Assembly: GCF_014180715.1 (NCBI RefSeq)
Contig: NZ_JACEFC010000018.1
Span: 1-51,553 of the forward strand
Length of the DNA stretch: 51,553 bases
From: Nocardioides stalactiti
Lineage (GTDB): Bacteria; Actinomycetota; Actinomycetes; Propionibacteriales; Nocardioidaceae
Reading direction: 5' to 3'
Numbering within the stretch: the stretch's first letter is position 1; every line of letters begins with the position of its first letter. A model generated the notes under the pieces. That model saw nothing but the letters and a program-made list of their open reading frames with translations. It did not search any database and was not told where the DNA came from. Below, in pieces: positions 24,943-32,586 of this stretch. The translations under genes were made by a program, and so were the position numbers.

Positions 24943-25650
24943 TCAGCCCGCGACGGACTCCGAGCCTTGGACCGCGATCCGCGGCGTCGGCCCGAGGAAC
25001 CCGAACGGCCACAGCTCCTCGGCCGACGGCAGGTCCTTGACCGGCATCAGCGTGAGGGTACGGCCGTAGCGGACGCGGAACGCGCGCCGGGCGCCCGCCG
25101 CCACCAGCCAGAGGTACGGCGACCGCGTCGACCAGAGCTGATGGGCGAGCTGCTGGGCATCGCGGCCCGGAGCGCCCCGGGCCGGCCGCCCGCCGTCGCT
25201 CTCGAACGTGCCGACCAGCGCCTCGAGCTTGGAGAGCTGGAGCGGCTCCGGCCGGGCGACCCCGAGGACGAGCACCTGACCCTCCTCGTTGACCGCCGCC
25301 AGGTCGAGCCGCAGCTCGCCGTCGGTCGTCGCGAAACGCAGCGCGCCCGCGGGATAACCGGCGCGCAGGAGCTCGACGTACGCCGCCATCTGCGGCAGCG
25401 CCTCCCACCGGGGCCTCGCCGGGTCGCCGCCGACCAGCCAGGCCGGGGCCTGCCACGGGTCGCGGGTCTGCACCCGGCTCGCCGACTCCAGCACGAGGTC
25501 CCCGCAACCGAACCCTTCCTCGACCGTCCGCGCCTCGCCCTCCACGAGCCGCACAGCCCGGTCACGCTCACTGATGTCCCCGAACTCGCGCCCCTCCCGG
25601 CCCGCGCAACCGCGCAGGCGGGTGAGGTACGCCTCTCCCCAAGTCCCCAC
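24943..25650 (-). CDS. Uncharacterised cytosolic protein
   Basis: A 235-residue soluble protein I do not recognise. The N-terminal half is mixed; the region about 105-135 (LRLDLAAVNEEGQVLVLGVARPE) is a beta hairpin-like stretch vaguely reminiscent of PD-(D/E)XK nucleases but with the key Glu and Lys replaced by Gly and Arg, so no activity is claimed. The C-terminal part has alternating hydrophobic strands and a Trp/Phe-rich end. Coding bias matches its neighbours and GTG at 25650 is the only sensible start. It is divergent from the SNF2 gene, with 170 bases between them. Confidence 0.6.
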   Translation of the reverse strand: MGTWGEAYLTRLRGCAGREGREFGDISERDRAVRLVEGEARTVEEGFGCGDLVLESASRVQTRDPWQAPAWLVGGDPARPRWEALPQMAAYVELLRAGYPAGALRFATTDGELRLDLAAVNEEGQVLVLGVARPEPLQLSKLEALVGTFESDGGRPARGAPGRDAQQLAHQLWSTRSPYLWLVAAGARRAFRVRYGRTLTLMPVKDLPSAEELWPFGFLGPTPRIAVQGSESVAG

Positions 25651-25820
25651 TGACCCAAGCCCTCCCCAGCTGTTGGTGGAAACCTAGCGGCTCCACCACT
25701 CCCGGAGAATGCGCTGGCACCAGGTCGGGCCGTCAGGTCCCGGACTGTAGTTCGAAGGGACCAGGACACCAGGGATCAGCGGTGGAACCGCAGGCCTCCG
25801 GACCACCAAGATGGGACCCG

Positions 25821-28496
25821 ATGGACAAGAACGAACGACGCGAGGCGCGCGACGCTGCCCGGGCCGTCGCCACCTGGGTGGAGCAGGCCAGGCAGGTTCG
25901 GGTTTGGCACGTCGCCACTCACGACGTCGTACGACGCCTGCTCACCGACGCGTTCGCCACCGCCGTCCCCGTCACCCGGGCCGGTCCGGTCGCGTGGCAG
26001 GTCGCGCCTCTCGACCGCACCCAGGGAGCGGCACTCCTCCGAGCGCTCGTCGATCGCGCCGACCTGCCCCGCGCCGACGCGCAGGAGAGCGCTGCCCTCG
26101 ACCAGCTCACCGGGCCGGCGGTCGCCGCACTCGCCGGGGTCCGCGTCCTCTCCCCCGTCCGGTGGGCGTTCGCGGGCCGGCGCCGCCGCGAGGAGGCGCG
26201 CCCCCACGCGACCTACCTGCAGCAGCTCTTCGCCTGGGGCCTCCAGGCCGGCGTGACGACCCACCTCGAGCGGCTGGCTCGCCCGACGGGCGAGCTCGGA
26301 GAACTGGAACCGGGGGGCGTCACCGACCTGACCGACCCCCGGCTCGACCTCGCCGGCGCCCTCGGGGCCCCCGGAGCGCCGGCCGTCCTGGACCCCGTCC
26401 GCTTCGGTGAGCTCCCGCGCGCCATCGCCGAGCTCCGCGCTGCCGTCGAGGCCGAGCGGCCGGCGCGGGACCTGGTCCACCGGGCCGTCGACGAGTACCG
26501 CGCGCCGGCCGTCCGCGCCGCGCTGTCGGCGATGCCGCTCGCCACCCTCAAGGAGGCGACCACCGAGTCGCTCCGGCTCGCGCCGCTGGCCGCCGCCGGC
26601 ATCATGTCGGTCCAGGCGGTCCTCGACCGTCGCCACGACCTCGCTCGACTGGCCGGAATCGGTACGACGTACCGCACCCACCTCCTCGACGCCGCGACGA
26701 CGCTGGCCAGGATCACCGAGGACGAGCAGCCCGTCCGGCTCGGCGGCACGTTCGACCCGACCTCCGAGGCGGTGGTCGCCACCCTCGCCGGGTGGGACGG
26801 CGTACGACGGCTGCGGGGCGCGGCCGCCGGCCTCGCCGTCCCCGACGAGCTCCGGGCGCTGGCCGCGGTGGCCGGCGACCGGGTCGACCTGCTGCTCGTC
26901 GTACCGACCCGGGCGGTGCCGGCCGCAGCGCTCGCCGACGCGATTGCGGCGGTCGTGCACCGGGCCGACGTCGTCGCCGCGACCGTGCCGCGCGGGCCGA
27001 TCGCAGATCCCGCTGCCGACCTCGCCTCCCGCCCGTCCGACTACTTCGCCATGCTCGCCGAGCTCGGGTTCCTCACCGACGAGGACGAGACCAGTCACGG
27101 CGACCTCGCCCCCGGCCTCGTCGAGAAGGTGCGCGAGCAGGTGCTCCGGACCGAGGCGCTCACCGTCTCCCTCCGCGGCTACCAGGCCTTCGCGGCGCGC
27201 TTCGCGCTCGTGCAGCGCAAGATCGTCCTCGGCGACGAGATGGGGCTCGGCAAGACCATCGAGGCGCTCGCGGTCCTGGCCCACCTCTGGGCGACCGGCG
27301 CCACCCACTTCCTCGTGGTCTGCCCGCCCGGCGTCCTCGTCAACTGGCTCCGCGAGATCACGGCACGGACGACGCTCCAGGCGTACCGCATCCACGGCGA
27401 CGGCTGGCAGGACGCCGCCGCCGCGTGGGCGCGCGACGGCGGGGTGGCCGTGACGACGTACGACACCACCTGGACGGAGTCGGGCGCCTGGGCGTCCGGT
27501 CCGACGATCGCGTGCGTCGTCGTCGACGAGGCGCAGTACGTGAAGAACCCCGAGGCCCAGCGGTCCCGGCGGACGGCGGCCCTCGTCGGTGCCGTCGACC
27601 GGGCGATCCTCATGACGGGGACGCCGATGGAGAACCACGTCGGCGAGTTCCGCACCCTCATCTCCTACGTGCAGCCCGAGCTGCTCGACGGGGCCGAGGA
27701 GCTCGCACCGCGGCTGTTCCGGCGGGCGGTCGCGCCGGCGTACCTGCGCCGGAACCAGGAGGACGTCCTCACCGAGCTCCCCGGCCTGGTCGAGGTCGAG
27801 GAGTGGCTGCCGCTCGGCGCGCAGGACATCGCGCCGTACCGGGCCGCCGTCGAGGCGGGCAACCTGATGCAGGTCCGGCGCGCGGCGATGGGTCAGGGCC
27901 TGGACTCCCCCAAGCTCGCGCGGCTCGTCGAGATCGTCGAGGAGGCCGAGGACAACGACCGGCGGGTCCTCATCTACTCGTACTTCCACGACGTGCTCGC
28001 CGCCGTCCGGGCCGTGCTCGACGGACCCGTCTTCGGGCCCCTCGACGGCTCGGTCGCGGCGACGGCGCGCCAGCAGCTCGTCGACGACTTCTCGGCGGCC
28101 GAGGAGGGCGCGGCCCTGCTGGCCCAGATCACCACCGGGGGGATCGGGCTCAACATCCAGGCCGCCTCGGTCGTCATCCTCTGCGAGCCCCAGCTCAACC
28201 CGGCGCTCGAGGCGCAGGCTATCGCCCGCGCCCACCGGATGGGCCAGCTGCAGTCGGTCCAGGTGCACCGGCTGCTCTCCGAGGACACCGTCGACGAACG
28301 GATCCACGAGCTCCTCGCCGGCAAGCGGCGGCTGTTCGAGGAGTTCGCGGAGGTGAGTGCGACCGCCGACGCGGCCGCCGAGACTGCCTACTCGGCCGAT
28401 CCCGCCGATGCCGAGATCGGCCGGCAGGTGCTCGCCGCCGAACGGGAACGGCTGCTCTACGAGCCGCCTGCCGTCCCGGTGCCGGACGACGCCTGA
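25821..28496 (+). CDS. SNF2-family DNA-translocating ATPase
   Basis: An 891-residue SF2 ATPase of the bacterial SNF2/RapA group. Residues 1-440 are unique; near 270-300 a helix-hairpin-helix-like segment (LARLAGIGTTYRTHLLDAA) suggests DNA contact. The motor has Walker A GDEMGLGKT (471-479), motif II DEAQ (569-572), motif III TGTPMEN, motif V TGGIGLNIQAAS and motif VI QAIARAHRMGQ (799-809). All key residues are present, so it should move on duplex DNA using ATP. No nuclease domain. I chose ATG at 25821; GTG at 25782 would add 13 residues. Its neighbour is the DUF2786 protein 62 bases downstream. Confidence 0.9.
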   Translation: MDKNERREARDAARAVATWVEQARQVRVWHVATHDVVRRLLTDAFATAVPVTRAGPVAWQVAPLDRTQGAALLRALVDRADLPRADAQESAALDQLTGPAVAALAGVRVLSPVRWAFAGRRRREEARPHATYLQQLFAWGLQAGVTTHLERLARPTGELGELEPGGVTDLTDPRLDLAGALGAPGAPAVLDPVRFGELPRAIAELRAAVEAERPARDLVHRAVDEYRAPAVRAALSAMPLATLKEATTESLRLAPLAAAGIMSVQAVLDRRHDLARLAGIGTTYRTHLLDAATTLARITEDEQPVRLGGTFDPTSEAVVATLAGWDGVRRLRGAAAGLAVPDELRALAAVAGDRVDLLLVVPTRAVPAAALADAIAAVVHRADVVAATVPRGPIADPAADLASRPSDYFAMLAELGFLTDEDETSHGDLAPGLVEKVREQVLRTEALTVSLRGYQAFAARFALVQRKIVLGDEMGLGKTIEALAVLAHLWATGATHFLVVCPPGVLVNWLREITARTTLQAYRIHGDGWQDAAAAWARDGGVAVTTYDTTWTESGAWASGPTIACVVVDEAQYVKNPEAQRSRRTAALVGAVDRAILMTGTPMENHVGEFRTLISYVQPELLDGAEELAPRLFRRAVAPAYLRRNQEDVLTELPGLVEVEEWLPLGAQDIAPYRAAVEAGNLMQVRRAAMGQGLDSPKLARLVEIVEEAEDNDRRVLIYSYFHDVLAAVRAVLDGPVFGPLDGSVAATARQQLVDDFSAAEEGAALLAQITTGGIGLNIQAASVVILCEPQLNPALEAQAIARAHRMGQLQSVQVHRLLSEDTVDERIHELLAGKRRLFEEFAEVSATADAAAETAYSADPADAEIGRQVLAAERERLLYEPPAVPVPDDA

Positions 28497-28558
28497 CGTC
28501 GTCCCCAGCACCAGGGCGCCGTCGCCGGATCGTCGGTGCCGTCCGGCAGACTCGCGGC

Positions 28559-29869
28559 ATGACCAGGGATCCCGACCAGCGTGCGGTCTACGCCGCCGAG
28601 GACCGGCTCGCGGCCTGGCTCGACTCCGTCACTCCGGACCGACCGACGATCACGGTCGACGGACAGACCTACGAGCCGGGGCCCGACCTGCGGTTCACCG
28701 AGCCGGCGTCGGCGGCGACGTACGTCGACACGGTGCTCGCCCGTCTTCGGGCCGACGCCAAGGACTACGACGGCCGTGAGCAGCAGACCGTCGTCGTACG
28801 GCCCCGTGCGGGAGCGCGGATGGCGGTCTACGAGCCCGCCACCGGGACGATCGCGCTGCCGCCGTTCGAGGTCGGCGGCCGGTGGGCGCTGCGGGCGACC
28901 GTCGTCCTCCACGAGCTGACGCACCACCTCTCCGGCGAGGCCCTGCACACGGCGGCCTGGCGCGCGACGTTCCTCCGCTTGCTGGAGGACGTCGGCCTAC
29001 CGGTGACCGCCCAGCTGCTCCAGCTCGCCTACGCCGCCGAGGGCCTCGGGCAGGTCGCCCACACCGTCGACGACGGCACCCTGGCCAAGCTCGCCAAGCT
29101 GCTGCGCCAGGCCGAGCGGGCCACCAACGAGCACGAGCGCGCGGCGTTCCTCTCCAAGGCCCAGGCGCTCGCGACGCGCCACTCGGTCGCCCTCGCGGTG
29201 GCCCGCGCCCACACCGCCCAGGAGGAGGGTCGCGAGGAGCCGGTGGCGGAGAACTACCGGATCGGCGCGCGCGGCAAGCGCGGCCTGGCCCGCTACGTCC
29301 GGCTGCTCCTCAACATCGCCCACGCCAACGACCTGCGCTGCACGATCAGCCACGACTCGACGGCGGTGACCCTCCACGGCTTCCCGAGCGACATCGCCGT
29401 CACCAAGGCGATCTACGAGTCGCTGCTCGTGCAGATGGTCGCCGACTGCGAGCGCCACCTGGCCTCGGGGGTCCGGGACGAGCGAACGGTGTGGGACTCC
29501 TCCCGCCGCCGCTACGTCGCCCGGCCGGTCGCGACGATCACGACCCGGCTGGCGTTCTACGAGGCCTACGCCTCGCGGATCGGCGAGCGGCTCGACGAGG
29601 CGCGCCGGGCGGCGCTCGCCGCTGCCGGCGCGGTGGCCGACAAGGCGGCTCCAGCCGCGTCGACCGAGACCGCGCTGGCGGTGCGCCAGAAGGAGCTCGA
29701 CGTCCACGACTTCTTCAAGGAGGCGCTGCGGCGCAACAACATCCGCGGCACCTGGACGGCCGACCGTCGTACCTCGGTCAACGACGCGCCCCAGGCCGCA
29801 CGGGAGGGACTGCGCGCTGCCGACCGCGCACGGCTCAGCAACGAGAAGGCGCTCGGCGAAGCCGGTTGA
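28559..29869 (+). CDS. TIGR04338-like metallohydrolase fused to a DUF2786 domain
   Basis: A 436-residue protein with two parts. The N-terminal region (about 1-150) has a zinc-protease motif H118-E119-L-T-H122, preceded by a hydrophobic strand, as in the actinobacterial TIGR04338 putative metallohydrolases. Residues about 175-215 (LAKLLRQAERATNEHERAAFLSKAQ region) match DUF2786, a domain found in phage and bacterial proteins of unknown function. The C-terminal 200 residues are helical and basic. It follows the SNF2 gene on the same strand. The frame is open far upstream in SNF2, but ATG at 28559 has a promoter-like CAGACT six bases before it. Confidence 0.82.
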   Translation: MTRDPDQRAVYAAEDRLAAWLDSVTPDRPTITVDGQTYEPGPDLRFTEPASAATYVDTVLARLRADAKDYDGREQQTVVVRPRAGARMAVYEPATGTIALPPFEVGGRWALRATVVLHELTHHLSGEALHTAAWRATFLRLLEDVGLPVTAQLLQLAYAAEGLGQVAHTVDDGTLAKLAKLLRQAERATNEHERAAFLSKAQALATRHSVALAVARAHTAQEEGREEPVAENYRIGARGKRGLARYVRLLLNIAHANDLRCTISHDSTAVTLHGFPSDIAVTKAIYESLLVQMVADCERHLASGVRDERTVWDSSRRRYVARPVATITTRLAFYEAYASRIGERLDEARRAALAAAGAVADKAAPAASTETALAVRQKELDVHDFFKEALRRNNIRGTWTADRRTSVNDAPQAAREGLRAADRARLSNEKALGEAG

Positions 29870-29872
29870 CGA

Positions 29873-30310
29873 TCAGCGGCCGCGGGCCATCCGGACGAGC
29901 CCGCGCACGAGCCCGCCGGCGACGTTGGTCCAGCTGAAGTAGTCGTGCCACAGGACGATCCGGTCGTTCTCGAGCCGGAACGTGCCGCACACCCAGAAGT
30001 CGATCTCGAGCGGCCCCAGCCGCAGGTAGTCGGTGCGCTCGGTCAGGACGACGTCACCATCAGCGACGATGTGGTGGAAGTCGGCTCGGAACCCCATCCA
30101 GTCCCGGTCGATCCCCTTGAGCGCCCGCCCCACCATCTTGCCCTTGAGCGTCGGCAGCCCTGAGTTGCGCCACACGATCCCCGGCTCGGTCAGCGCCAGC
30201 GCCTGTGGGACCGCCCGGTCCGTCAGCGCCGCGAAGAACGCCTGCACGGTGGCCGCCGGATCGGCGAGGACAGTCTCGGACGGCCGGGATGGGGTCGACG
30301 GAGCGCTCAT
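29873..30310 (-). CDS. Limonene-1,2-epoxide-hydrolase-family protein (SnoaL-like fold)
   Basis: A 145-residue cone-shaped alpha+beta protein. The epoxide hydrolase catalytic set is present: N49 in VWRNSGLPT, R92 and D94 in ERTD, and D123 in LWHDYFSW, matching the Arg-Asp-Asp arrangement of limonene epoxide hydrolase and mycobacterial EphG. It would add water to an epoxide in the cytosol. The ATG at 30310 follows a TAGGGT box (30322-30317 on the minus strand) by six bases, so the mRNA is probably leaderless; that box touches the first base of the 22-bp repeat array. It ends four bases after the convergent DUF2786 gene. Confidence 0.87.
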   Translation of the reverse strand: MSAPSTPSRPSETVLADPAATVQAFFAALTDRAVPQALALTEPGIVWRNSGLPTLKGKMVGRALKGIDRDWMGFRADFHHIVADGDVVLTERTDYLRLGPLEIDFWVCGTFRLENDRIVLWHDYFSWTNVAGGLVRGLVRMARGR

Positions 30311-30321
30311 GCCCCGACCCT

Positions 30322-30431
30322 ACCCACGAACCCGCACGGTTCGACCCACGAACCCGCACGGTTCGACCCACCAACCCGCACGGTTCGACCCACCAACCCG
30401 CACGGTTCGACCCACCAACCCGCACGGTTCG
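30322..30431. repeat. Tandem repeat array, orientation A (5 x 22 bp)
   Basis: Five head-to-tail 22-bp units at 30322, 30344, 30366, 30388 and 30410. Each contains (C/G)AACCCGCACGGTTCG after ACCCAC or ACCCACC. The first two units carry an internal inverted repeat CGAACC-CGCAC-GGTTCG; the last three have one base changed (G to C). 22 is not a multiple of three and the units do not code. The array fills the space from the LEH -10 box onward. Confidence 0.95.
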
Positions 30432-30519
30432 GCGACCGAAGTGTGCGGGTTCGGCGACCGAAGTGTGCGGGTTCGGCGACCGAAGTGTGCGGGCTCGGCG
30501 ACCGAAGTGTGCGGGCTCG
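30432..30519. repeat. Tandem repeat array, orientation B (4 x 22 bp)
   Basis: Four units of the same 22-bp period follow without a break at 30432, 30454, 30476 and 30498. Each reads GCGACCGAAGTGTGCGGG then TTCG or CTCG; the last two units share the T-to-C change. The complement of each contains CGAACCCGCAC, the same core as array A, so the second half is inverted relative to the first. The array ends exactly at the stop codon of the WYL gene (30522-30520). Confidence 0.95.
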
Positions 30520-31518
30520 TCAGGGGTGGGGGTGGAGGGAGTGGTGGAGGAGAAGCTCCTCGGCGAGGACGGCGCCGGCGTGGTCGAGGTCGGGGGGATC
30601 GAGGACGAACGCGCCGGCGCCGGCGGCGAGGAGGAGCATGCCGACGCGGTCGGCGAGGGGCGGGAGGAGCTCGAGGGCGAGCTCGACGTCGTCCTCGTCG
30701 GCCCGGACGACGGTGACCGTCTCGGCATACATGTCGGCGGCCCACCTCGACCCGTGCGGCAGGACGACGCGCACGGTGGTCGTCGCCCGCTGGGCGTCGA
30801 GCATCGCGGGCAGATCCGCCGGCAGGGCGAAGTCCTGCTCGAGGCTCTCGACCTCGCGGATCCCCGACAGCAGGAAGGTCCGCAGCCGGCCGGCCGAGTC
30901 GGGCGGTCCGGCGTCGACCTCCCAGCCGCGCCGGGTCTGCACCAACCGGTAGGGGTGGATGGTGCGGGTCGAGACGCCGTGCTGCCAGGTCCGGGAGTAG
31001 ACGATCCGTACGGCGCGCCGGTGGCGCTGCGCCTCCTGGAGCGGCCGCAGGGGCTCGTTCCACGCCGGCCGTTGGGGGTGGCTGGCGACCTCGCCGACCA
31101 GCGTCTCGGTGAGGACGTCGACGGCGGCGCTCAGGTCGGCGTCGTCCTCGGCCTCGAGCAGCGCGACCGCCGCGGTGTGGACGAGCGCGAGCTCGGACGC
31201 GTCGACGTACTCGACGCCGAGCTCCTCGGTCGGCCGGTCGCTGACCGCGCGCACCACCTCGGCCTCCCCCGGGTCGACGTCGGAGTCGCCGTCAGGGCCG
31301 AGGAACTCGATGACGGGCGGGCGCCACAGCCCGAGCATCCGGTCGTTCTCGAGCGGGTCGGCGGTGTAGAAGGCGAGCAGGTCCTCGCTCAGCTCCGCGG
31401 CCGGGATCCCGGTCTCCTCGGCCAGGACGGCGAGCGACACCCCGTCGGGATGCGCGAGCAGCAGCTCGAGCACGGCGGGCAGGCGCGCGAACCGGGCGGC
31501 GTACCTCGGCGTGGACAT
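30520..31518 (-). CDS. WYL-domain regulator, PafC-like
   Basis: A 332-residue protein with an N-terminal winged-helix region (about 1-60) and a C-terminal WYL/WCX region. The WYL core is diverged (W-E-V at the tryptophan site), as seen in PafC partners. It starts two bases after the PafB-like gene ends, and PafB and PafC act as a heterodimer in actinobacteria where they activate DNA-damage genes. Here the pair is not beside proteasome or tat genes, so it may be a paralogue with other targets. The coding end is fused to the 22-bp repeat array. Confidence 0.8.
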   Translation of the reverse strand: MSTPRYAARFARLPAVLELLLAHPDGVSLAVLAEETGIPAAELSEDLLAFYTADPLENDRMLGLWRPPVIEFLGPDGDSDVDPGEAEVVRAVSDRPTEELGVEYVDASELALVHTAAVALLEAEDDADLSAAVDVLTETLVGEVASHPQRPAWNEPLRPLQEAQRHRRAVRIVYSRTWQHGVSTRTIHPYRLVQTRRGWEVDAGPPDSAGRLRTFLLSGIREVESLEQDFALPADLPAMLDAQRATTTVRVVLPHGSRWAADMYAETVTVVRADEDDVELALELLPPLADRVGMLLLAAGAGAFVLDPPDLDHAGAVLAEELLLHHSLHPHP

Positions 31519-31519
31519 G

Positions 31520-32458
31520 TCAGTCCCCTCCCTTCAGCTCGCGGAGCTCGGCGATCAGCTCACGGCGGACCTCCTCAGGCCCGAGCAGTACGACGCGCCG
31601 GCCGAGCTCGTAGAGCCGGGCCCGCAGGGCGGCCCGGTGGGTCACCACGTAGCGCATCGTGACCTCGTCCCCGTCGGCCTCCTCGGCGGCGGGCCGACCG
31701 AGCCAGCGTCGGACGTCGGGCGCGTGGTCGACCGAGGTGCGCAGGGTGACCTCGACCGGAGGGTCGATCTCCCAGCTCATCGGGTGGAGACCGGGGTGCC
31801 GCGCCGCGCGGACGGGCCGCGCGGTGCGCGGGGCGTCGGCGGCGATCGCGCTCATCCGGGCGACCACGAACGCCTTGACCGGCGCGTCGGGCTCGGCGCC
31901 GTCCTCCTGGCCCCGCAGGTACCAGGTGCCGTTCTGCGAGCGGACCGACTCCGGGTGCACGACGCGTGGGGCCCCCTTGTAGCTGAAGCGCAAGACGCTG
32001 CCGAGCCGGACGGCCCGCAGCACGGTGGCCAGGGAGGCGTCGTGGCCGGTGGTGGGGACACCGGCCACGACGCCGGCTTCGGGGGTCGGTCCCGGCTCAG
32101 CGCGGTCGCCGAGCCCGAGGCGGTCGATCAGGTCCTGGCGATCGGCAAGGAGGACGGCCCGCTGGAGGGCGCGTTGCTGGGGCGGCGTCAGTCGGACCCG
32201 CAGCCGGTTGTCGACGGTGCGCATCCGGTAGCGCGCCGGCTCTCCGGGGCCTGCGATGTTCTCGATCTGCCAGCCCTGGTCGGTCAGCGATCGGATGTCG
32301 CGCTTGAGCTGGTCCATCGCCCGCTCACCGTCGAAGCCCGCGATCTCGGCGAGCCGGTCGCCGGTCTCCCCGACGGTGCCGCGCTCGCGGAGGGTCGCGG
32401 CGATCCGCACCAGACGCTCCATCGGACCACGCTGGTCCCGGCCAGGTGTCTTGGCCAC
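31520..32458 (-). CDS. WYL-domain regulator, PafB-like
   Basis: A 312-residue regulator with a helix-turn-helix at about 14-70 (the VRIAATLRERG and IRSLTDQGWQ segments) and a WYL domain with an intact W179-Y180-L181. WYL domains bind nucleic acids or nucleotides and act as sensors. I start at GTG 32458, which is six bases from a GGAGGA site; the GTG at 32464 would sit against that site. It is the first gene of the pair. No promoter box is obvious in the 128 bases before it, which also contain a weak 5-bp stem (TCTGA/TCAGA). Confidence 0.82.
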   Translation of the reverse strand: MAKTPGRDQRGPMERLVRIAATLRERGTVGETGDRLAEIAGFDGERAMDQLKRDIRSLTDQGWQIENIAGPGEPARYRMRTVDNRLRVRLTPPQQRALQRAVLLADRQDLIDRLGLGDRAEPGPTPEAGVVAGVPTTGHDASLATVLRAVRLGSVLRFSYKGAPRVVHPESVRSQNGTWYLRGQEDGAEPDAPVKAFVVARMSAIAADAPRTARPVRAARHPGLHPMSWEIDPPVEVTLRTSVDHAPDVRRWLGRPAAEEADGDEVTMRYVVTHRAALRARLYELGRRVVLLGPEEVRRELIAELRELKGGD

Positions 32459-32586
32459 GATCACTCCTCCCCCGGTGGTCGACGCCCTTGCCGGTCACCC
32501 AGTTTGTCGCGCACGCGGAACGCCCGCGACCCAATCCTCTGAAATCGCAATCAGATCCGGTAACCCGGGGGGTGGATGGGGGGCGA

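Noticed and set aside
24807..25040. Small plus-strand gene starting at TTG 24807.
   Set aside because: It runs through the strong terminator and opposes the gene at 24943-25650; there is no ribosome site.
25776..28511. A 911-residue open frame on the minus strand opposite the SNF2 gene.
   Set aside because: It is an antisense shadow created by high GC; its product is low-complexity and the plus-strand frame has all SNF2 motifs.
30322..30431. LexA/SOS boxes in the A repeats (CGAAC...GTTCG).
   Set aside because: The gap between half-sites is seven bases here; the Gram-positive SOS box needs four, and no damage gene follows directly.
30322..30519. CRISPR array.
   Set aside because: The 22-bp units are directly joined without spacers, orientation changes midway and there is no cas gene.
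30033..30716. Open reading frames running through the repeat array.
   Set aside because: Their products are repeats of PTNPHGS-like residues from a 22-bp unit that shifts frame each copy, and they oppose better genes on the other strand.
30520..32458. The WYL pair as the canonical pafBC of the proteasome locus.
   Set aside because: No pafA, prcAB, tatA or tatC gene lies nearby, so I call them PafB-like and PafC-like without gene symbols.
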